The notes beneath the pieces are model-generated. The model made no database searches. It was not told where the DNA came from and worked only from the letters and a program-made list of their open reading frames with translations. From Streptomyces catenulae (GTDB lineage Bacteria > Actinomycetota > Actinomycetes > Streptomycetales > Streptomycetaceae), in the NCBI RefSeq assembly GCF_000718015.1, contig NZ_JODY01000027.1:22625-86624 (forward strand): DNA of 64,000 nucleotides. Reading direction: 5' to 3'. Numbering within the stretch: position 1 is the stretch's first letter; each line of letters starts with the position of its first letter. Shown here in pieces: positions 8,302 to 16,828 of the stretch. Position numbers and translations under genes: made by a program.

Positions 8302-8643
8302 GTGCGGAGTACCCGGCTCGGCAGTACGTTGTGCCGCATCGCTGTTCGGTGCAGGGTCCTCGTGGCCTCGGCTGCCGTCGTTGTGGCAGGCGTCCTGGGG
8401 GGTGCGGCGCCTGCGCAGGCCGCTCCGGCGTCCGTGGCGGCGGGCGGTACGGCACCCGCCTGCATCGACCGCAGCGGTGTCAGGAACAACATCGGGGGCG
8501 GTATGTCGGGGTACGTCTACAACGAGGGGTGTGGGCCCCCGTCCACGGGCGGGCCGGACGCCGTTCGGTCCGCTCGATGGGGGCGAACGTCGGGGGTTCG
8601 CCCCGGAACCACCGCAGGTGACAGTCGTTCAGATACGGGCTGA
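8302..8643 (+). pseudogene. Small secreted Cys-containing protein, probably frameshifted
   Basis: From a GTG start the frame encodes a clear Sec signal peptide: a basic N-terminus, the hydrophobic core VLVASAAVVVAGVLGGA, and cleavage near AQA-AP. A mature N-terminus ACIDRSGVRNNIGGGMSGYV...NEGC follows, resembling the small two-disulfide secreted proteins common in Streptomyces, some related to tendamistat-type inhibitors. After the second Cys the frame turns into Arg/Ser-rich nonsense. The next frame instead reads GPLDGGERRGFAP...VVQIRADLC, which resembles the expected C-terminus with a final Cys. A one-base frameshift near 8530 therefore probably inactivated the gene, or it is a sequence error. 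Confidence 0.5.
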
Positions 8644-8675
8644 CCTGTGCTTCTCTCTTTCAAGGATGTAAGGGC

Positions 8676-9413
8676 ATGGCGGGAATTGCGGGCAAGGTAG
8701 TGGCGATCACGGGGGCCAGTAGTGGCATCGGGGCGGCGACGGCGGAGTATCTCGCGGAGCGGGGCGCCCGGTTGGTCCTCGGGGCGCGGCGGGCGGAGCG
8801 GCTGACCGCGGTGGTCGACGACCTCACCGCGCGAGGGGGCGAGGCGGTCGGCGTGGTCGTCGATGTGACCCGCCGGGAGGACCTCGCGCGCCTCACGGAC
8901 ACGGCGGTCGAACGGTACGGGCGGCTCGACGTCCTGATCTCCAACGCCGGGACGATGGCGGTCTCGCCCTTCGACGAGCTGCGGCAGGACGACTGGGACG
9001 CGATGGTCGCCACGCACATCACCGGTCTGCTCAACGGCATCGGTGCGGCGCTGCCCGTCTTCCGGCGGCAGGGCTCCGGCCACTTCGTCAACGTCGGCTC
9101 CACCGCGGCGCATGTCGTGAAGTCGCCGCAGGGCGTGTACGCGGCGACGAAGGCGGCGGTCAAGGTGTTGACCGAGGGGCTGCGGCAGGAGTCCGGCCCC
9201 GACCTGCGGGTCACCCTCATCTCGCCCGGCTTCACCCACACCGAGGGCGTCGGCAAGGGGGCGAGCCCCGAGACGGCGGCAGCGCTGGTCCGGCAGCGCG
9301 ACGAGATCGCGATGCCGCCCTCCGCCGTCGCCGCCGCGATCGGCTTCGCGATCGAACAGCCGCCGGGTGTGGACGTCGGCGAGATCGTCGTACGGCCGAC
9401 GGCGCAGGGGTGA
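8676..9413 (+). CDS. SDR-family NAD(P)-dependent oxidoreductase
   Basis: This is a 245-residue classical short-chain dehydrogenase. The cofactor motif is TGASSGIG (residues 12-19). The NAG motif is in LISNAGTM, the catalytic Ser in NVGSTAAHV, and the Tyr-Lys pair in YAATKAAV. ARR after the second strand suggests NADP preference. The C-terminus (PPGVDVGEIVVRPTAQG) resembles the YdfG/serine-dehydrogenase-like branch. The start ATG is preceded by AAGGATGTAAGGG. The LysR gene begins 37 bases downstream on the same strand, so the two are probably cotranscribed. Confidence 0.9.
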   Translation: MAGIAGKVVAITGASSGIGAATAEYLAERGARLVLGARRAERLTAVVDDLTARGGEAVGVVVDVTRREDLARLTDTAVERYGRLDVLISNAGTMAVSPFDELRQDDWDAMVATHITGLLNGIGAALPVFRRQGSGHFVNVGSTAAHVVKSPQGVYAATKAAVKVLTEGLRQESGPDLRVTLISPGFTHTEGVGKGASPETAAALVRQRDEIAMPPSAVAAAIGFAIEQPPGVDVGEIVVRPTAQG

Positions 9414-9450
9414 CGGCCGTGACGGGCCCGTACGTGGTGGGGCGGGCGCG

Positions 9451-10347
9451 GTGAGTCTGCGGCAGTTCGAGTACGCGCTGGCCGTGGCCGCGGAGGGGTC
9501 GGTGACGGCCGCCGCGGAGGTGCTGCGGGTCGCGCAGCCGTCGGTCTCCCAGCAGATCCGGGGGCTGGAGCGGGAGTTGGGCGTCGCGCTGTTCGCGCGT
9601 ACGCCGTCCGGGCTGGTGCCCACCGTGGTCGGCCGGGCGTTCCTGCGGGAGGCGGAGGCCGCGGTGGGGGCGGCGCGGCGGGCCCGGGCGACGGCGCGGG
9701 CAGGTGCCGAGGAGTTGGTGGGCGAGGTGGTGGTCGCGGCGCAGATGGGCTTCGGCACCCGGCAGTTCCCGGGCGCGCTGGCCGCGCTGCGCCGCCGTTT
9801 CCCGCGTCTGGAGGTCACCGTCTTCGAGGAGCCGGGCTCCGCGGAGCTGGAGCGGCTGTGCCGCCGGGGCACGCTGGACCTCGCGCTGATGGCGGAGTGC
9901 GAGCGGACCCCGGCCGACGCCCACCGCCTCGGCGACGAGGAGTTCGTCGCGGTGCTGGGCGAGGGCCATCCGCTGCTCGCCGCGGACCGGGTCGAGTTGG
10001 GCGCGCTGGCGGCCGAGCCGTGGGTGCGGTTCGACCGGGACAGCGCGCTCGACGCCGTCCTCCTGAACGTCCTGCGGGACGGCGGCGTGGATCCGGCCAC
10101 CGCCGCCCGCGTCTCCCAGACCGCGACCGCCGTGCGCTGGGCCGCCCACGGGCTGGGCGTGACGCTCGTCCCCGCGTCCGCGGTGCCCCAGGGCTACGCC
10201 CACCTCGTCCGTCCGGTGTCCCCGGCGGTCTCCCAGCCCGTCATCGCGGTGATCCGCGCCGCCCCGGGCCCGGCGGAGACGGCCCTGCTGGAATTCCTCC
10301 GGCGGGAGGAATGGGCGGGGGCGGGCGCCGTTCCGTCGAATTCCTGA
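9451..10347 (+). CDS. LysR-family transcriptional regulator
   Basis: The protein is 298 residues from a GTG start (VSLRQFEYALAVAAEGSV). The frame is open further upstream into the SDR gene, but the LysR domain begins here. The HTH at about residues 2-60 includes SVTAAAEVLRVAQPSVSQQI and RELGVALFAR. The substrate-binding domain follows at about 90-290. LysR regulators usually act on a neighbouring gene with a small co-inducer. Here the neighbour is the upstream SDR in the same direction rather than the more usual divergent arrangement. The C-terminus overlaps a cluster of GAATTC sites. Confidence 0.88.
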   Translation: MSLRQFEYALAVAAEGSVTAAAEVLRVAQPSVSQQIRGLERELGVALFARTPSGLVPTVVGRAFLREAEAAVGAARRARATARAGAEELVGEVVVAAQMGFGTRQFPGALAALRRRFPRLEVTVFEEPGSAELERLCRRGTLDLALMAECERTPADAHRLGDEEFVAVLGEGHPLLAADRVELGALAAEPWVRFDRDSALDAVLLNVLRDGGVDPATAARVSQTATAVRWAAHGLGVTLVPASAVPQGYAHLVRPVSPAVSQPVIAVIRAAPGPAETALLEFLRREEWAGAGAVPSNS

Positions 10348-10443
10348 CGGGTGGCGGAAATCCCCCGACGGACCGGGCGTGCGGCCTTTCCGGGATACCC
10401 AGGGGTGCCCCGGAATTCGTCCGCGTCAGCCTCGCGGGAATTC
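10291..10443. repeat. Cluster of four GAATTC sites
   Basis: GAATTC occurs at 10291, 10338, 10413 and 10438, mostly as GGAATTC, across the converging ends of the LysR and SDR genes. Such an AT-containing hexamer is rare in DNA of this composition. A second cluster is at 58640-58788. Confidence 0.6.
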
Positions 10444-11223
10444 TCCGCCGTCCACGACGAGTGTGCTTCCGGTCAGCCACTCCGCCCGGTCGGAGACGAA
10501 GTACAGCACCGCGTGGGCGATGTCGTCCGGGTGGCCCTCGCGGCCCAGCGGCGCGGTGTCGTCGGCGTTGGTCGCGCCCGGTCCCACGGACAGGCGCGCC
10601 CACCGCTCCCGGGTGTCCTCGCCGCCGGGGGTGGCGGTCCGGCCCGGCGAGACGGTGTTGACCCGCACGCCGGACGGCGCCAGCTCCGCGGCCAGCCCCC
10701 GGCTGTAGTTCTCCAGCGCCGCCTTCGCCGCCGTGTAGTGCAGGAACGGCCCCACCGGCGTGGCGACCGCGGCGGACGAGATGTGCACGATCGCCCCCGA
10801 ACGCCGCTCCCGCATCCCGGGTGCCAGCAGCGCGTCCAGCCGGACCGACGCCAGGAAGTTCAGGTCCAGCGCGTGCTGCCACTCCTCGTCGGGGATGGCC
10901 GCGGCGCCCCGGTACGGCTGCGCCCCACCGGCGTTGTGCACCAGGATGTCCACGCCGCCGAGCCGCTCCTGCGCCGCCGTGGCCAGCGTCTCCGCGCCGG
11001 ACCGGGTGGCGATGTCCGCCGCGACGAAGAGCGCCCCGTCCGGCGCCGTCCCCGTCGCCGACCTGGCCGTCGTCAGCACCTCGGCGCCCGCCGCCAGCAG
11101 TCCTCGTACGACGGCGGCGCCGATACCGCGGGTGCCGCCGGTGACCAGCGCCCGCTTTCCGGCGAGTTCCCGCACTCCGGCGAGTTCCCGCATTTCCGAT
11201 CCGTTGTTCTCGGCAGTGGTCAT
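10426..11223 (-). CDS. SDR-family oxidoreductase
   Basis: The protein is 265 residues from the ATG at 11223, which has GGAAGGG upstream. It is a classical SDR with TGGTRGIG for the cofactor, HNAGG, catalytic Ser in HISSAAVAT, YTAAK, and a C-terminal DGGEFPRG. The N-terminus carries a short internal duplication (RELAGVRELAG). DDIAHAVLYFVSDRAEWLTGS is typical of the large 3-oxoacyl-ACP reductase-like group, and the substrate is unknown. The gene is convergent with the LysR gene. A 9-bp inverted repeat (CTCTACGTA/TACGTAGAG) lies in its upstream region. Confidence 0.9.
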   Translation of the reverse strand: MTTAENNGSEMRELAGVRELAGKRALVTGGTRGIGAAVVRGLLAAGAEVLTTARSATGTAPDGALFVAADIATRSGAETLATAAQERLGGVDILVHNAGGAQPYRGAAAIPDEEWQHALDLNFLASVRLDALLAPGMRERRSGAIVHISSAAVATPVGPFLHYTAAKAALENYSRGLAAELAPSGVRVNTVSPGRTATPGGEDTRERWARLSVGPGATNADDTAPLGREGHPDDIAHAVLYFVSDRAEWLTGSTLVVDGGEFPRG

Positions 11224-11249
11224 TCCGTCGGCCCTTCCGGATTGATTCT

Positions 11250-11324
11250 CTCTACGTATTTCCCGTGCGGCCCGGCCCGCGATTGCGGAGCTTTTCGGAC
11301 CGGGTGAATTCACGGTACGTAGAG
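11250..11324. promoter_or_regulatory. Long-spaced inverted repeat upstream of the SDR gene
   Basis: CTCTACGTA (11250-11258) and its exact complement TACGTAGAG (11316-11324) are 57 bases apart, immediately upstream of the SDR gene on the minus strand. They could be two half-sites for a looping repressor. Function is unproven. Confidence 0.35.
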
Positions 11325-11508
11325 GGAGGAGGGTGGGGCAAAGACGGAAATTCAGGGGACGGTATAGGGGTTTCCTATAGCGGGCGGGATCGGTTTCCGG
11401 GGCGGACGGCTGGGCCGCCGGGCCCCGGACCGCCAGGCCCGCTGGGCGGCTAGGCCGCCGGGTTGCCAGGCTGCCGGACCGCCAGGCCGCCGGACCCCCG
11501 GCCCGGGT

Positions 11509-11961
11509 TCACTCCTCGGGCACCTTCCGTACCGTCGTGTCGCCCGGGGTCACCCGGCGTCCGTCCTCGGCGTGGACCTCCAGTGGGCGCAGCGGGTGGC
11601 CCGCGCGGCGGTCGACGAGTTCGGAGTGGGGTTCGCCGGGGGTGAAGAAGTGCTGCTCGCCCCACTGGCGCAGCGCCACGATGACGGGGAAGAGCGCCTC
11701 GCCTTTCGGGGTCAGCACGTACTCGCGGTAGGCGCTGCCGTCCGAGGCGGGGACGGAGGCGAGGACGCCACCGGCGACGAGGGCGCGCAGCCGGGTGGTG
11801 AGGATGTTCTTCGCCACGCCCAGGCTGCGCTGGAACTCCCCGAAGCGGCGGCTGCCGTCGAACGCGTCCCGGACGATCAGCAGGGACCACCAGTCGCCGA
11901 TCGCGTCCACGGACCGGGCGACCGGGCAGTCACTGTCGTCGAAGCGGGTCCTGCTCACCAT
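11509..11961 (-). CDS. HxlR-family winged-helix regulator
   Basis: The 150-residue protein matches HxlR (MarR-like) regulators. An N-terminal Cys in DDSDCPVARSVDAIG is a frequent redox-reactive position in this family. It is followed by WWSLLIVRDAFDG, RRFGEFQRSLG, KNILTTRLRALV and the wing YREYVLTPKGEALFPV. I chose the ATG at 11961 because the family begins here; the frame extends 27 codons further without support. It is divergent from an MFS exporter. A pair of near-identical 17-bp sites between them makes it the probable repressor of that exporter and of itself. Confidence 0.9.
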   Translation of the reverse strand: MVSRTRFDDSDCPVARSVDAIGDWWSLLIVRDAFDGSRRFGEFQRSLGVAKNILTTRLRALVAGGVLASVPASDGSAYREYVLTPKGEALFPVIVALRQWGEQHFFTPGEPHSELVDRRAGHPLRPLEVHAEDGRRVTPGDTTVRKVPEE

Positions 11962-12023
11962 GGCGTCCCTCGTTCCCGTCGATCCGTCCGGTCCGCGCGA
12001 GTCCGCGCCGGTCCGTCGATTGT

Positions 12024-12085
12024 GGTTGCAACATGCTACCAAGCGGGTTAGCGTCGCCCTCGTTCTTCGGTAGCAAGTTGAAACC
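12024..12085. promoter_or_regulatory. Paired 17-bp HxlR operator candidates
   Basis: GGTTGCAACATGCTACC (12024-12040) and GGTAGCAAGTTGAAACC (12069-12085) are inverted copies of each other matching at 15 of 17 positions. They fill the short gap between the divergent hxlR-type and MFS genes. Confidence 0.65.
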
Positions 12086-12111
12086 AGATGGGTCGGAGGG
12101 TGGGGAAGCGG

Positions 12112-13461
12112 ATGTCGATGCCCGGTGACGGTGACGGCGACGGTAGCTGCGGTGGCGGCGGTACGGAGGCTGTGGCGTTACGGGATGAGGGCGGGCGCGG
12201 GGAGGAGGGCGCCGGGTACGTTCTGTCGCGGGGCGTCGTCGCGCTCTTCGCGGTCGCCTGCGGCGCCGCGGTGGCCAATGTCTACTTCGCGCAGCCGCTG
12301 CTGGTGACCATGGGGCGCGACCTCGCCATGAGCCCGGCGCTGGTCGGCGCCGTCGTCACGCTCACCCATGTCGGATACGGCCTCGGGCTCTTCCTCCTCG
12401 TACCGCTGGGTGATGTGGCCGACCGGCGGCGGATCATCGTGGGGCAACTGGCGCTGCTGGTCGGGGCGTTGGCCGTGGTCGGCACCGCCGGTACGGCCGC
12501 GGCGCTGCTCGCGGGGGTGGCCGCCACCGGGCTGCTCGCCGTCGTCACGCAGACGCTGGTGGCGTTCGCCGCGTCGCTGGCGCCGCCCGCCGGGCGGGGC
12601 CGGGTCGTGGGGCTGGTCACCGGCGGGGTGGTCATCGGCATCCTGCTCGCCCGCACCGCCTCCGGGCTCCTCGCCGACCTCGCGGGCTGGCGCTCCGTCT
12701 ACCTCGCCTCGGCGGCGCTGACCGCGGTGCTGGCGCTGACCCTCCACCGGGTGCTGCCCCGCCGCCCCGCCGCACCGGACGCCCTCCGCTACGGGCAGCT
12801 GCTCCGCTCCACGCTCACCCTCTTCGCGCGCGAACCGGTGCTACGGCTGCGGGCGTGCTACTGCCTGCTGGTCTTCGCCGCGTTCAGCACCCTGTGGAGC
12901 AGCGTCGCGCTGCCGCTCAGCGAGGCGCCGTACTTCCTGCCGCACCGTGCGATCGGCGCGCTCGGGCTGATCGGGGTGGCCGGTGCGCTGGCCGCGACCG
13001 TCGCGGGGCGGCTCAACGACCGCGGGCTCGCCCGCCGCACCACCGGCCTCGCCCTCGCCCTGCTCACCGCCGCCTGGCTCCCGCTGGCCCTCACCCGCAG
13101 CTCGCTGTGGGCGCTGGCCGCCGGGGTGATCCTCCTCGACCTCGCGGTCCAGGCGGTCCATGTCACCAACCAGACGGTGATCTACGCCCTCCACCCGGAC
13201 GCGGGCAGCCGTCTGATCGGCGGCTACATGGTCTTCTACTCGATCGGCAGCGCCACCGGCGCCCTCGCCGCGACCTCCCTCTACGCGGCGGCCGGATGGG
13301 GCGCGGTCTGCGTACTGGGGGCCGGGTTCAGCGCGCTGGGGGCGGCGGTCTGGGTGGGCGCGTGGTGGCGGGAGCGGCGCGCGGGGCTCCGCGGCGGGCC
13401 CGGGGCACCGGCCGCGGGCGGGCGGCGGCTCACCTCCGGACCCGGTACCGCAGATGGGTGA
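12112..13461 (+). CDS. MFS drug/metabolite exporter with an early TTA codon
   Basis: The protein is 449 residues from the ATG at 12112, preceded by GGAGGG and GGGGAAG. After a Gly/Asp-rich 40-residue tail come twelve transmembrane helices. The sequence has an ATVYF-like entry ([14 protein letters not shown]), the loop [13 protein letters not shown] after helix 2, and [13 protein letters not shown] in the second half. This fits the YnfM/CynX-like efflux branch. Codon 23 is TTA (12178-12180), so full translation would depend on the bldA leucyl-tRNA and be favoured late in development. It is probably repressed by the divergent HxlR protein. The 3' end overlaps the convergent reductase gene by 32 bases. 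Confidence 0.87.
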   Translation: MSMPGDGDGDGSCGGGGTEAVALRDEGGRGEEGAGYVLSRGVVALFAVACGAAVANVYFAQPLLVTMGRDLAMSPALVGAVVTLTHVGYGLGLFLLVPLGDVADRRRIIVGQLALLVGALAVVGTAGTAAALLAGVAATGLLAVVTQTLVAFAASLAPPAGRGRVVGLVTGGVVIGILLARTASGLLADLAGWRSVYLASAALTAVLALTLHRVLPRRPAAPDALRYGQLLRSTLTLFAREPVLRLRACYCLLVFAAFSTLWSSVALPLSEAPYFLPHRAIGALGLIGVAGALAATVAGRLNDRGLARRTTGLALALLTAAWLPLALTRSSLWALAAGVILLDLAVQAVHVTNQTVIYALHPDAGSRLIGGYMVFYSIGSATGALAATSLYAAAGWGAVCVLGAGFSALGAAVWVGAWWRERRAGLRGGPGAPAAGGRRLTSGPGTADG

Positions 13462-14032
13462 CGCCGGTGCCCTCGACCACCGCGACGGGCCCGTCGAACC
13501 GCACCGGCCCGCCGCCGAGCCCGTCGAAGAGCCGTTTGCCGCCGCCCAGGACGACCGGGACCAGCGCGATACCGACCTCGTCGAGCAGTCCGGCCTCCAG
13601 ACACTGACGGGCCATCTGCCCGCCGTTCACCACCACGTCCTTCTCCCCGGCGAGCGCCTTCGCCCGGGCCACCGCCGCCTCGATGCCGTCGGTGACGAAG
13701 ACGAAGTCCGCGTCGTCCTCGGGCCGGTCCGCCGGGCGCCGGTGGGTGAGGACGACGGTGGGTACATCCATCGGGTGGCGCCCGCCCCAGGCGTGCGTCA
13801 GGTCGTAGAGGTACCGGCCGACGACCAGCGCCCCGGCGTTCCCCCACTCCCGCCGGAGCAGCGCGGCGCTGGCCGCGGAGACATGGAACGGCGGCACGTC
13901 CGGGCTGGCCGACGGGATCTCGACATCGCCGTTGCCGTACCACTGGAAGAGCAGGTCGAAGCCGCTCTCGTCCGGACCGGCGATATAGCCGTCCAGCGAC
14001 ATCGTGGTGACGCTGGTGGTGACCTTGCCCAT
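13430..14032 (-). CDS. Dihydrofolate reductase family protein (RibD C-terminal type)
   Basis: This 200-residue protein starts with the family hallmark [19 protein letters not shown]. It continues with [45 protein letters not shown] and [11 protein letters not shown], all typical of RibD C-terminal/DHFR-like reductases. These bind NADPH and reduce pterin- or pyrimidine-like compounds, but single-domain Streptomyces members have no assigned substrate. The ribosome-binding site is AGGAG in the region before the ATG. The gene is convergent with, and slightly overlaps, the MFS gene. Confidence 0.88.
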   Translation of the reverse strand: MGKVTTSVTTMSLDGYIAGPDESGFDLLFQWYGNGDVEIPSASPDVPPFHVSAASAALLRREWGNAGALVVGRYLYDLTHAWGGRHPMDVPTVVLTHRRPADRPEDDADFVFVTDGIEAAVARAKALAGEKDVVVNGGQMARQCLEAGLLDEVGIALVPVVLGGGKRLFDGLGGGPVRFDGPVAVVEGTGVTHLRYRVRR

Positions 14033-14161
14033 GGGGTGTCTCCTTCGCGGCTCGGTGCCCGCTCGCGGGCCGGTCCGGGCGCCGCGGAGGTGCCGGGACC
14101 CGCGGCGCTCGGCACCGTACCCCCGCGCACCGGCAGCGGACCCGCCCCGCGCCGGACACCG

Positions 14162-14192
14162 TTGACTTCGAGCGCACTTCAGCTCCTACCGT
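14162..14192 (+). promoter_or_regulatory. MerR-type promoter with 19-bp spacer
   Basis: TTGACT (14162-14167) and TACCGT (14187-14192) are separated by exactly 19 bases, the long spacer typical of MerR-controlled promoters. A GAGC/GCTC dyad (14170-14173 and 14182-14185) is centred in the spacer. It precedes the aldo-keto reductase gene. No merR gene is in the window. Confidence 0.6.
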
Positions 14193-14254
14193 CATCGGGA
14201 CGGCCACGGTTCCGGGAGGGTCCCGGTGGTGGGCCGTGCCAGGAGGTGGCGGAG

Positions 14255-15241
14255 ATGACGGGGACGGCTACGCGCAGGCTCGGTGCGCTGGAGGTCTCGG
14301 CCCAGGGACTCGGGTGCATGGGGATGAGCCACGGGTACGGGGCGTCGGACGACGCCATGTCACTCGCCACCCTGCACCGGGCGCTCGATCTCGGTGTCAC
14401 CCTGCTGGACTCCTCCGACTTCTACGGAGCCGGACACAACGAGGAGTTGCTCGGCCGACTGCTCGCCGAGCGCCGTGACGAGGTGGTGCTCGCCACCAAG
14501 TTCGGCTTCGCCAACCGCCTCGGCGAACCGGCCGTCATCCGCGGCGACGCCGCCTACGTACGCCAGGCGTGCGACGCCTCGCTGCGCCGCCTCGGCGTCG
14601 ACCACATCGACCTCTACTACCAGCACCGCGTCGACCCGCGGGTGCCGATCGAGGAGACGGTCGGCGCGATGGCGGAGCTGGTCGCGGCGGGCAAGGTGCG
14701 CCACCTCGGGCTCTGCGAGGCGGGCGCGGAGACCGTCCGCCGGGCCCATGCGGTCCATCCGATCGCCGCGTTGCAGAGCGAGTGGTCGCTGTGGACCCGC
14801 GACCTGGAGCGGGAGATCGCCCCGGTCTGCCGGGAGCTGGGCATCGGCCTCGTGCCGTTCTCGCCGCTCGGCCGCGGCTTCCTGACCGGGCGGTACGCCT
14901 CCGTCGAGGGCATGGCGGAGACCGATGTGCGGCGCACCCAGCCGCGGTTCGCCGACGGGAACCTGGAGCAGAACCTCGCGATCGTCCGGAAGCTGGCGGA
15001 GCTGGCCGCCGCGCGCGGGGTGACCGCCGGGCAGCTCGCGCTGGCCTGGGTGCAGCACCGCGGCGAGGACGTCGTCCCGATCCCCGGCACCCGGCGCGTG
15101 CGGTACCTGGAGGAGAACCTCGCCGCGACGGCCATCGAACTCTCCGCCGACGACCTCGCCGCCATCGACGCCGCCGCCCCCGCCGACCGCGTCGCCGGGA
15201 CCCGCTACGACGCGGGGAGCATGGAGTTGGTGGGACGGTGA
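14255..15241 (+). CDS. Aldo/keto reductase
   Basis: This 328-residue TIM-barrel oxidoreductase starts at an ATG 8 bases after AGGAGG. Motifs include [11 protein letters not shown], the catalytic Asp/Tyr in [14 protein letters not shown], Lys in LATKFGF, His in LYYQHRVDP, and the NADP-binding [15 protein letters not shown]. This is the AKR subfamily common in actinomycetes and plants (YakC/Tas-like), acting on small aldehydes or ketones. Its promoter has MerR-type geometry. The stop codon overlaps the GTG of the methyltransferase (GTGA), so the two genes are translationally coupled. Confidence 0.92.
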   Translation: MTGTATRRLGALEVSAQGLGCMGMSHGYGASDDAMSLATLHRALDLGVTLLDSSDFYGAGHNEELLGRLLAERRDEVVLATKFGFANRLGEPAVIRGDAAYVRQACDASLRRLGVDHIDLYYQHRVDPRVPIEETVGAMAELVAAGKVRHLGLCEAGAETVRRAHAVHPIAALQSEWSLWTRDLEREIAPVCRELGIGLVPFSPLGRGFLTGRYASVEGMAETDVRRTQPRFADGNLEQNLAIVRKLAELAAARGVTAGQLALAWVQHRGEDVVPIPGTRRVRYLEENLAATAIELSADDLAAIDAAAPADRVAGTRYDAGSMELVGR

Positions 15242-16122
15242 GGGGGAAGCCGACGGGGGAGGTGCCCGGCGGCTCGGCTTCCGGGGGCTCGGCTTCCGGT
15301 GGTCCGGCCCCCGACGGCCCCGCCTTCCTCCGTCGTTTCCACGCCGCGTATCCCGCGGTCACCGCCCGGGCCATGGCGCACGGTCGCGGGCCCGACGGCC
15401 GGTCCAGCTATGCGCTGCTGCGGGACGCGGTGGCCGGGCGGCGCCGGGTGCTGGACGTGGGCTGTGGCGACGGGCTGCTGCTGGAACTGCTCGCCGCCGG
15501 GCCCGGCCGACAGGTCGCCGGTGTCGACCTGTCGGCCGCGGAACTGGCCCTGGCCCGCCGCCGCCCGGGCCTGGACACCGCACCGCTCCACACCGGGAGC
15601 GCCGATCAACTCCCGTTCCGCGAGGGCGAGTTCGACGGTGTGGTCTCCCATATGGCGCTGATGCTGATGGACGGTCCCGAGCGGGTCGCCGCCGAGATCG
15701 GCCGGGTGCTGGCGCCCGGCGGGACGCTGGCCGCGGTCCTCGGCGGCGGGCCGGGGGAGGGCGAGGCGTACGCGGCGTTCCTGCGGCTGCTGCGGCCGGT
15801 GCTCGACGCGGCGCCGCCCGGACGCCGCCTCCCGCGCCTCGGCGACCGGCGGCTGCGCACCCGGGAGGGGTTCGACGCGGTCTTCGGGCCCGCCGGGTTC
15901 GCCCCGGTGTCCTGGGAGCGGGTGCCGCTCGACCTGACCGCGCCACCGGAGACGGTGTGGCGGACGGTCGGCTGCCTCTACGACCTGGCGTTACTTGACC
16001 TGGCGACCGTCGCGGACCTGCGCGACCGCTTCACCGCCGCCACCGCCCCGGCGGCGCTCCCGGACGGCCGTATCCCGTGCGGGATGACCGTGTACGTGGC
16101 GGTGGCCCGGCGCACGGGCTGA
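15238..16122 (+). CDS. SAM-dependent class I methyltransferase with a TTA codon
   Basis: The protein is 294 residues from a GTG that overlaps the preceding stop codon. The Rossmann core has motif [13 protein letters not shown], an acidic residue after the second strand in [11 protein letters not shown], and motif post-[21 protein letters not shown], then [14 protein letters not shown]. This is a Methyltransf_11/25-type domain with unknown substrate. The N-terminus has a short repeat ([10 protein letters not shown]). Codon 252 is TTA (15991-15993), implying bldA dependence. With the upstream aldo-keto reductase it forms a two-gene unit that may modify one metabolite. Confidence 0.88.
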   Translation: MRGKPTGEVPGGSASGGSASGGPAPDGPAFLRRFHAAYPAVTARAMAHGRGPDGRSSYALLRDAVAGRRRVLDVGCGDGLLLELLAAGPGRQVAGVDLSAAELALARRRPGLDTAPLHTGSADQLPFREGEFDGVVSHMALMLMDGPERVAAEIGRVLAPGGTLAAVLGGGPGEGEAYAAFLRLLRPVLDAAPPGRRLPRLGDRRLRTREGFDAVFGPAGFAPVSWERVPLDLTAPPETVWRTVGCLYDLALLDLATVADLRDRFTAATAPAALPDGRIPCGMTVYVAVARRTG

Positions 16123-16160
16123 GCCGCGGGGCGCGCGCCGGATGCGGACGCGCCCCCGGG

Positions 16161-16739
16161 TCAGGCCCCGTACGGCCGTGCGGCGCGGCCCTCGCGGAGG
16201 GTGAGGGCCCACCAGGTGAGCTGGTTGAGCAGGGCGTCGGCCGCCTCGGTGGCCGGTGCCGGGTCGCGCAGCTCGCCGTTCTCGTCGAAGAGCGACCAGG
16301 CCAGCGGGAAGCTGACCGTCTCGCGGACGGTCGTGGCGTGCAACTCCGCGAATACCAGCCGCAGTTGCTCCACCGCCCGCAGCCCGCCGGAGATCCCGCC
16401 GTACGAGACGAAGCCGACGGGCTTGGCGTGCCACTGCGGGTTCAGCAGGTCGATGGCGTGCTTCAGCGGCGCGGGGAACGAGTGGTTGTACTCGGGGGTG
16501 ACCACCACGAACGCGTCGGCCGCCGCGACGCGCCCGGCGAACTCCTCGAACTCCGGCGTCCCGTGGCGCAGTTCGTACGGGCGGACCGCGTCCAGGTCGA
16601 TGACGTCGACGTCGAGGTGGGGACGGGCGGCGGCGTGCCGGGCGAACCAGCCGCTGACGACCGGCGCGAACCGGCCCTCACGCGTGGAGCCGACGAGCAC
16701 GGCGAGGGTGTGGCGGGCGGGGGCGTCGGTTGCGGACAC
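16161..16739 (-). CDS. NADPH-dependent FMN reductase (SoxR-target type)
   Basis: This 192-residue flavodoxin-fold protein has the FMN phosphate-binding loop VGSTREGRFAP, TPEYNHSFPAPLKHAIDLL and FVSYGGISGGLRA, which place it in the NADPH-dependent FMN reductase family. S. coelicolor SCO2478, a SoxR regulon member, belongs to this family, and the gene here carries a SoxR-type promoter. It probably reduces flavin or redox-active pigments and quinones using NADPH. The start ATG follows GGAGGAACCC. The gene is monocistronic, with the methyltransferase converging downstream. Confidence 0.9.
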   Translation of the reverse strand: MSATDAPARHTLAVLVGSTREGRFAPVVSGWFARHAAARPHLDVDVIDLDAVRPYELRHGTPEFEEFAGRVAAADAFVVVTPEYNHSFPAPLKHAIDLLNPQWHAKPVGFVSYGGISGGLRAVEQLRLVFAELHATTVRETVSFPLAWSLFDENGELRDPAPATEAADALLNQLTWWALTLREGRAARPYGA

Positions 16740-16797
16740 GGGGTTCCTCCGGAGGAGCGGGCGCGGATGGCGGCGGCGGGTGCCGCCGTCGGAACCG

Positions 16798-16828
16798 ACG
16801 CTAGAACCTCAAGTTGAGTTGAGGTCAA
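16798..16828 (-). promoter_or_regulatory. SoxR-box promoter
   Basis: On the minus strand TTGACC (16823-16828) and TAGCGT (16798-16803) are separated by 19 bases. The spacer carries CCTCAAGTTGAGTTGAGG (16807-16824), which differs at two positions from the classic SoxR site with its CCTCAAGTT...TTGAGG arms. It lies 60 bases upstream of the FMN reductase start. Confidence 0.75.
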
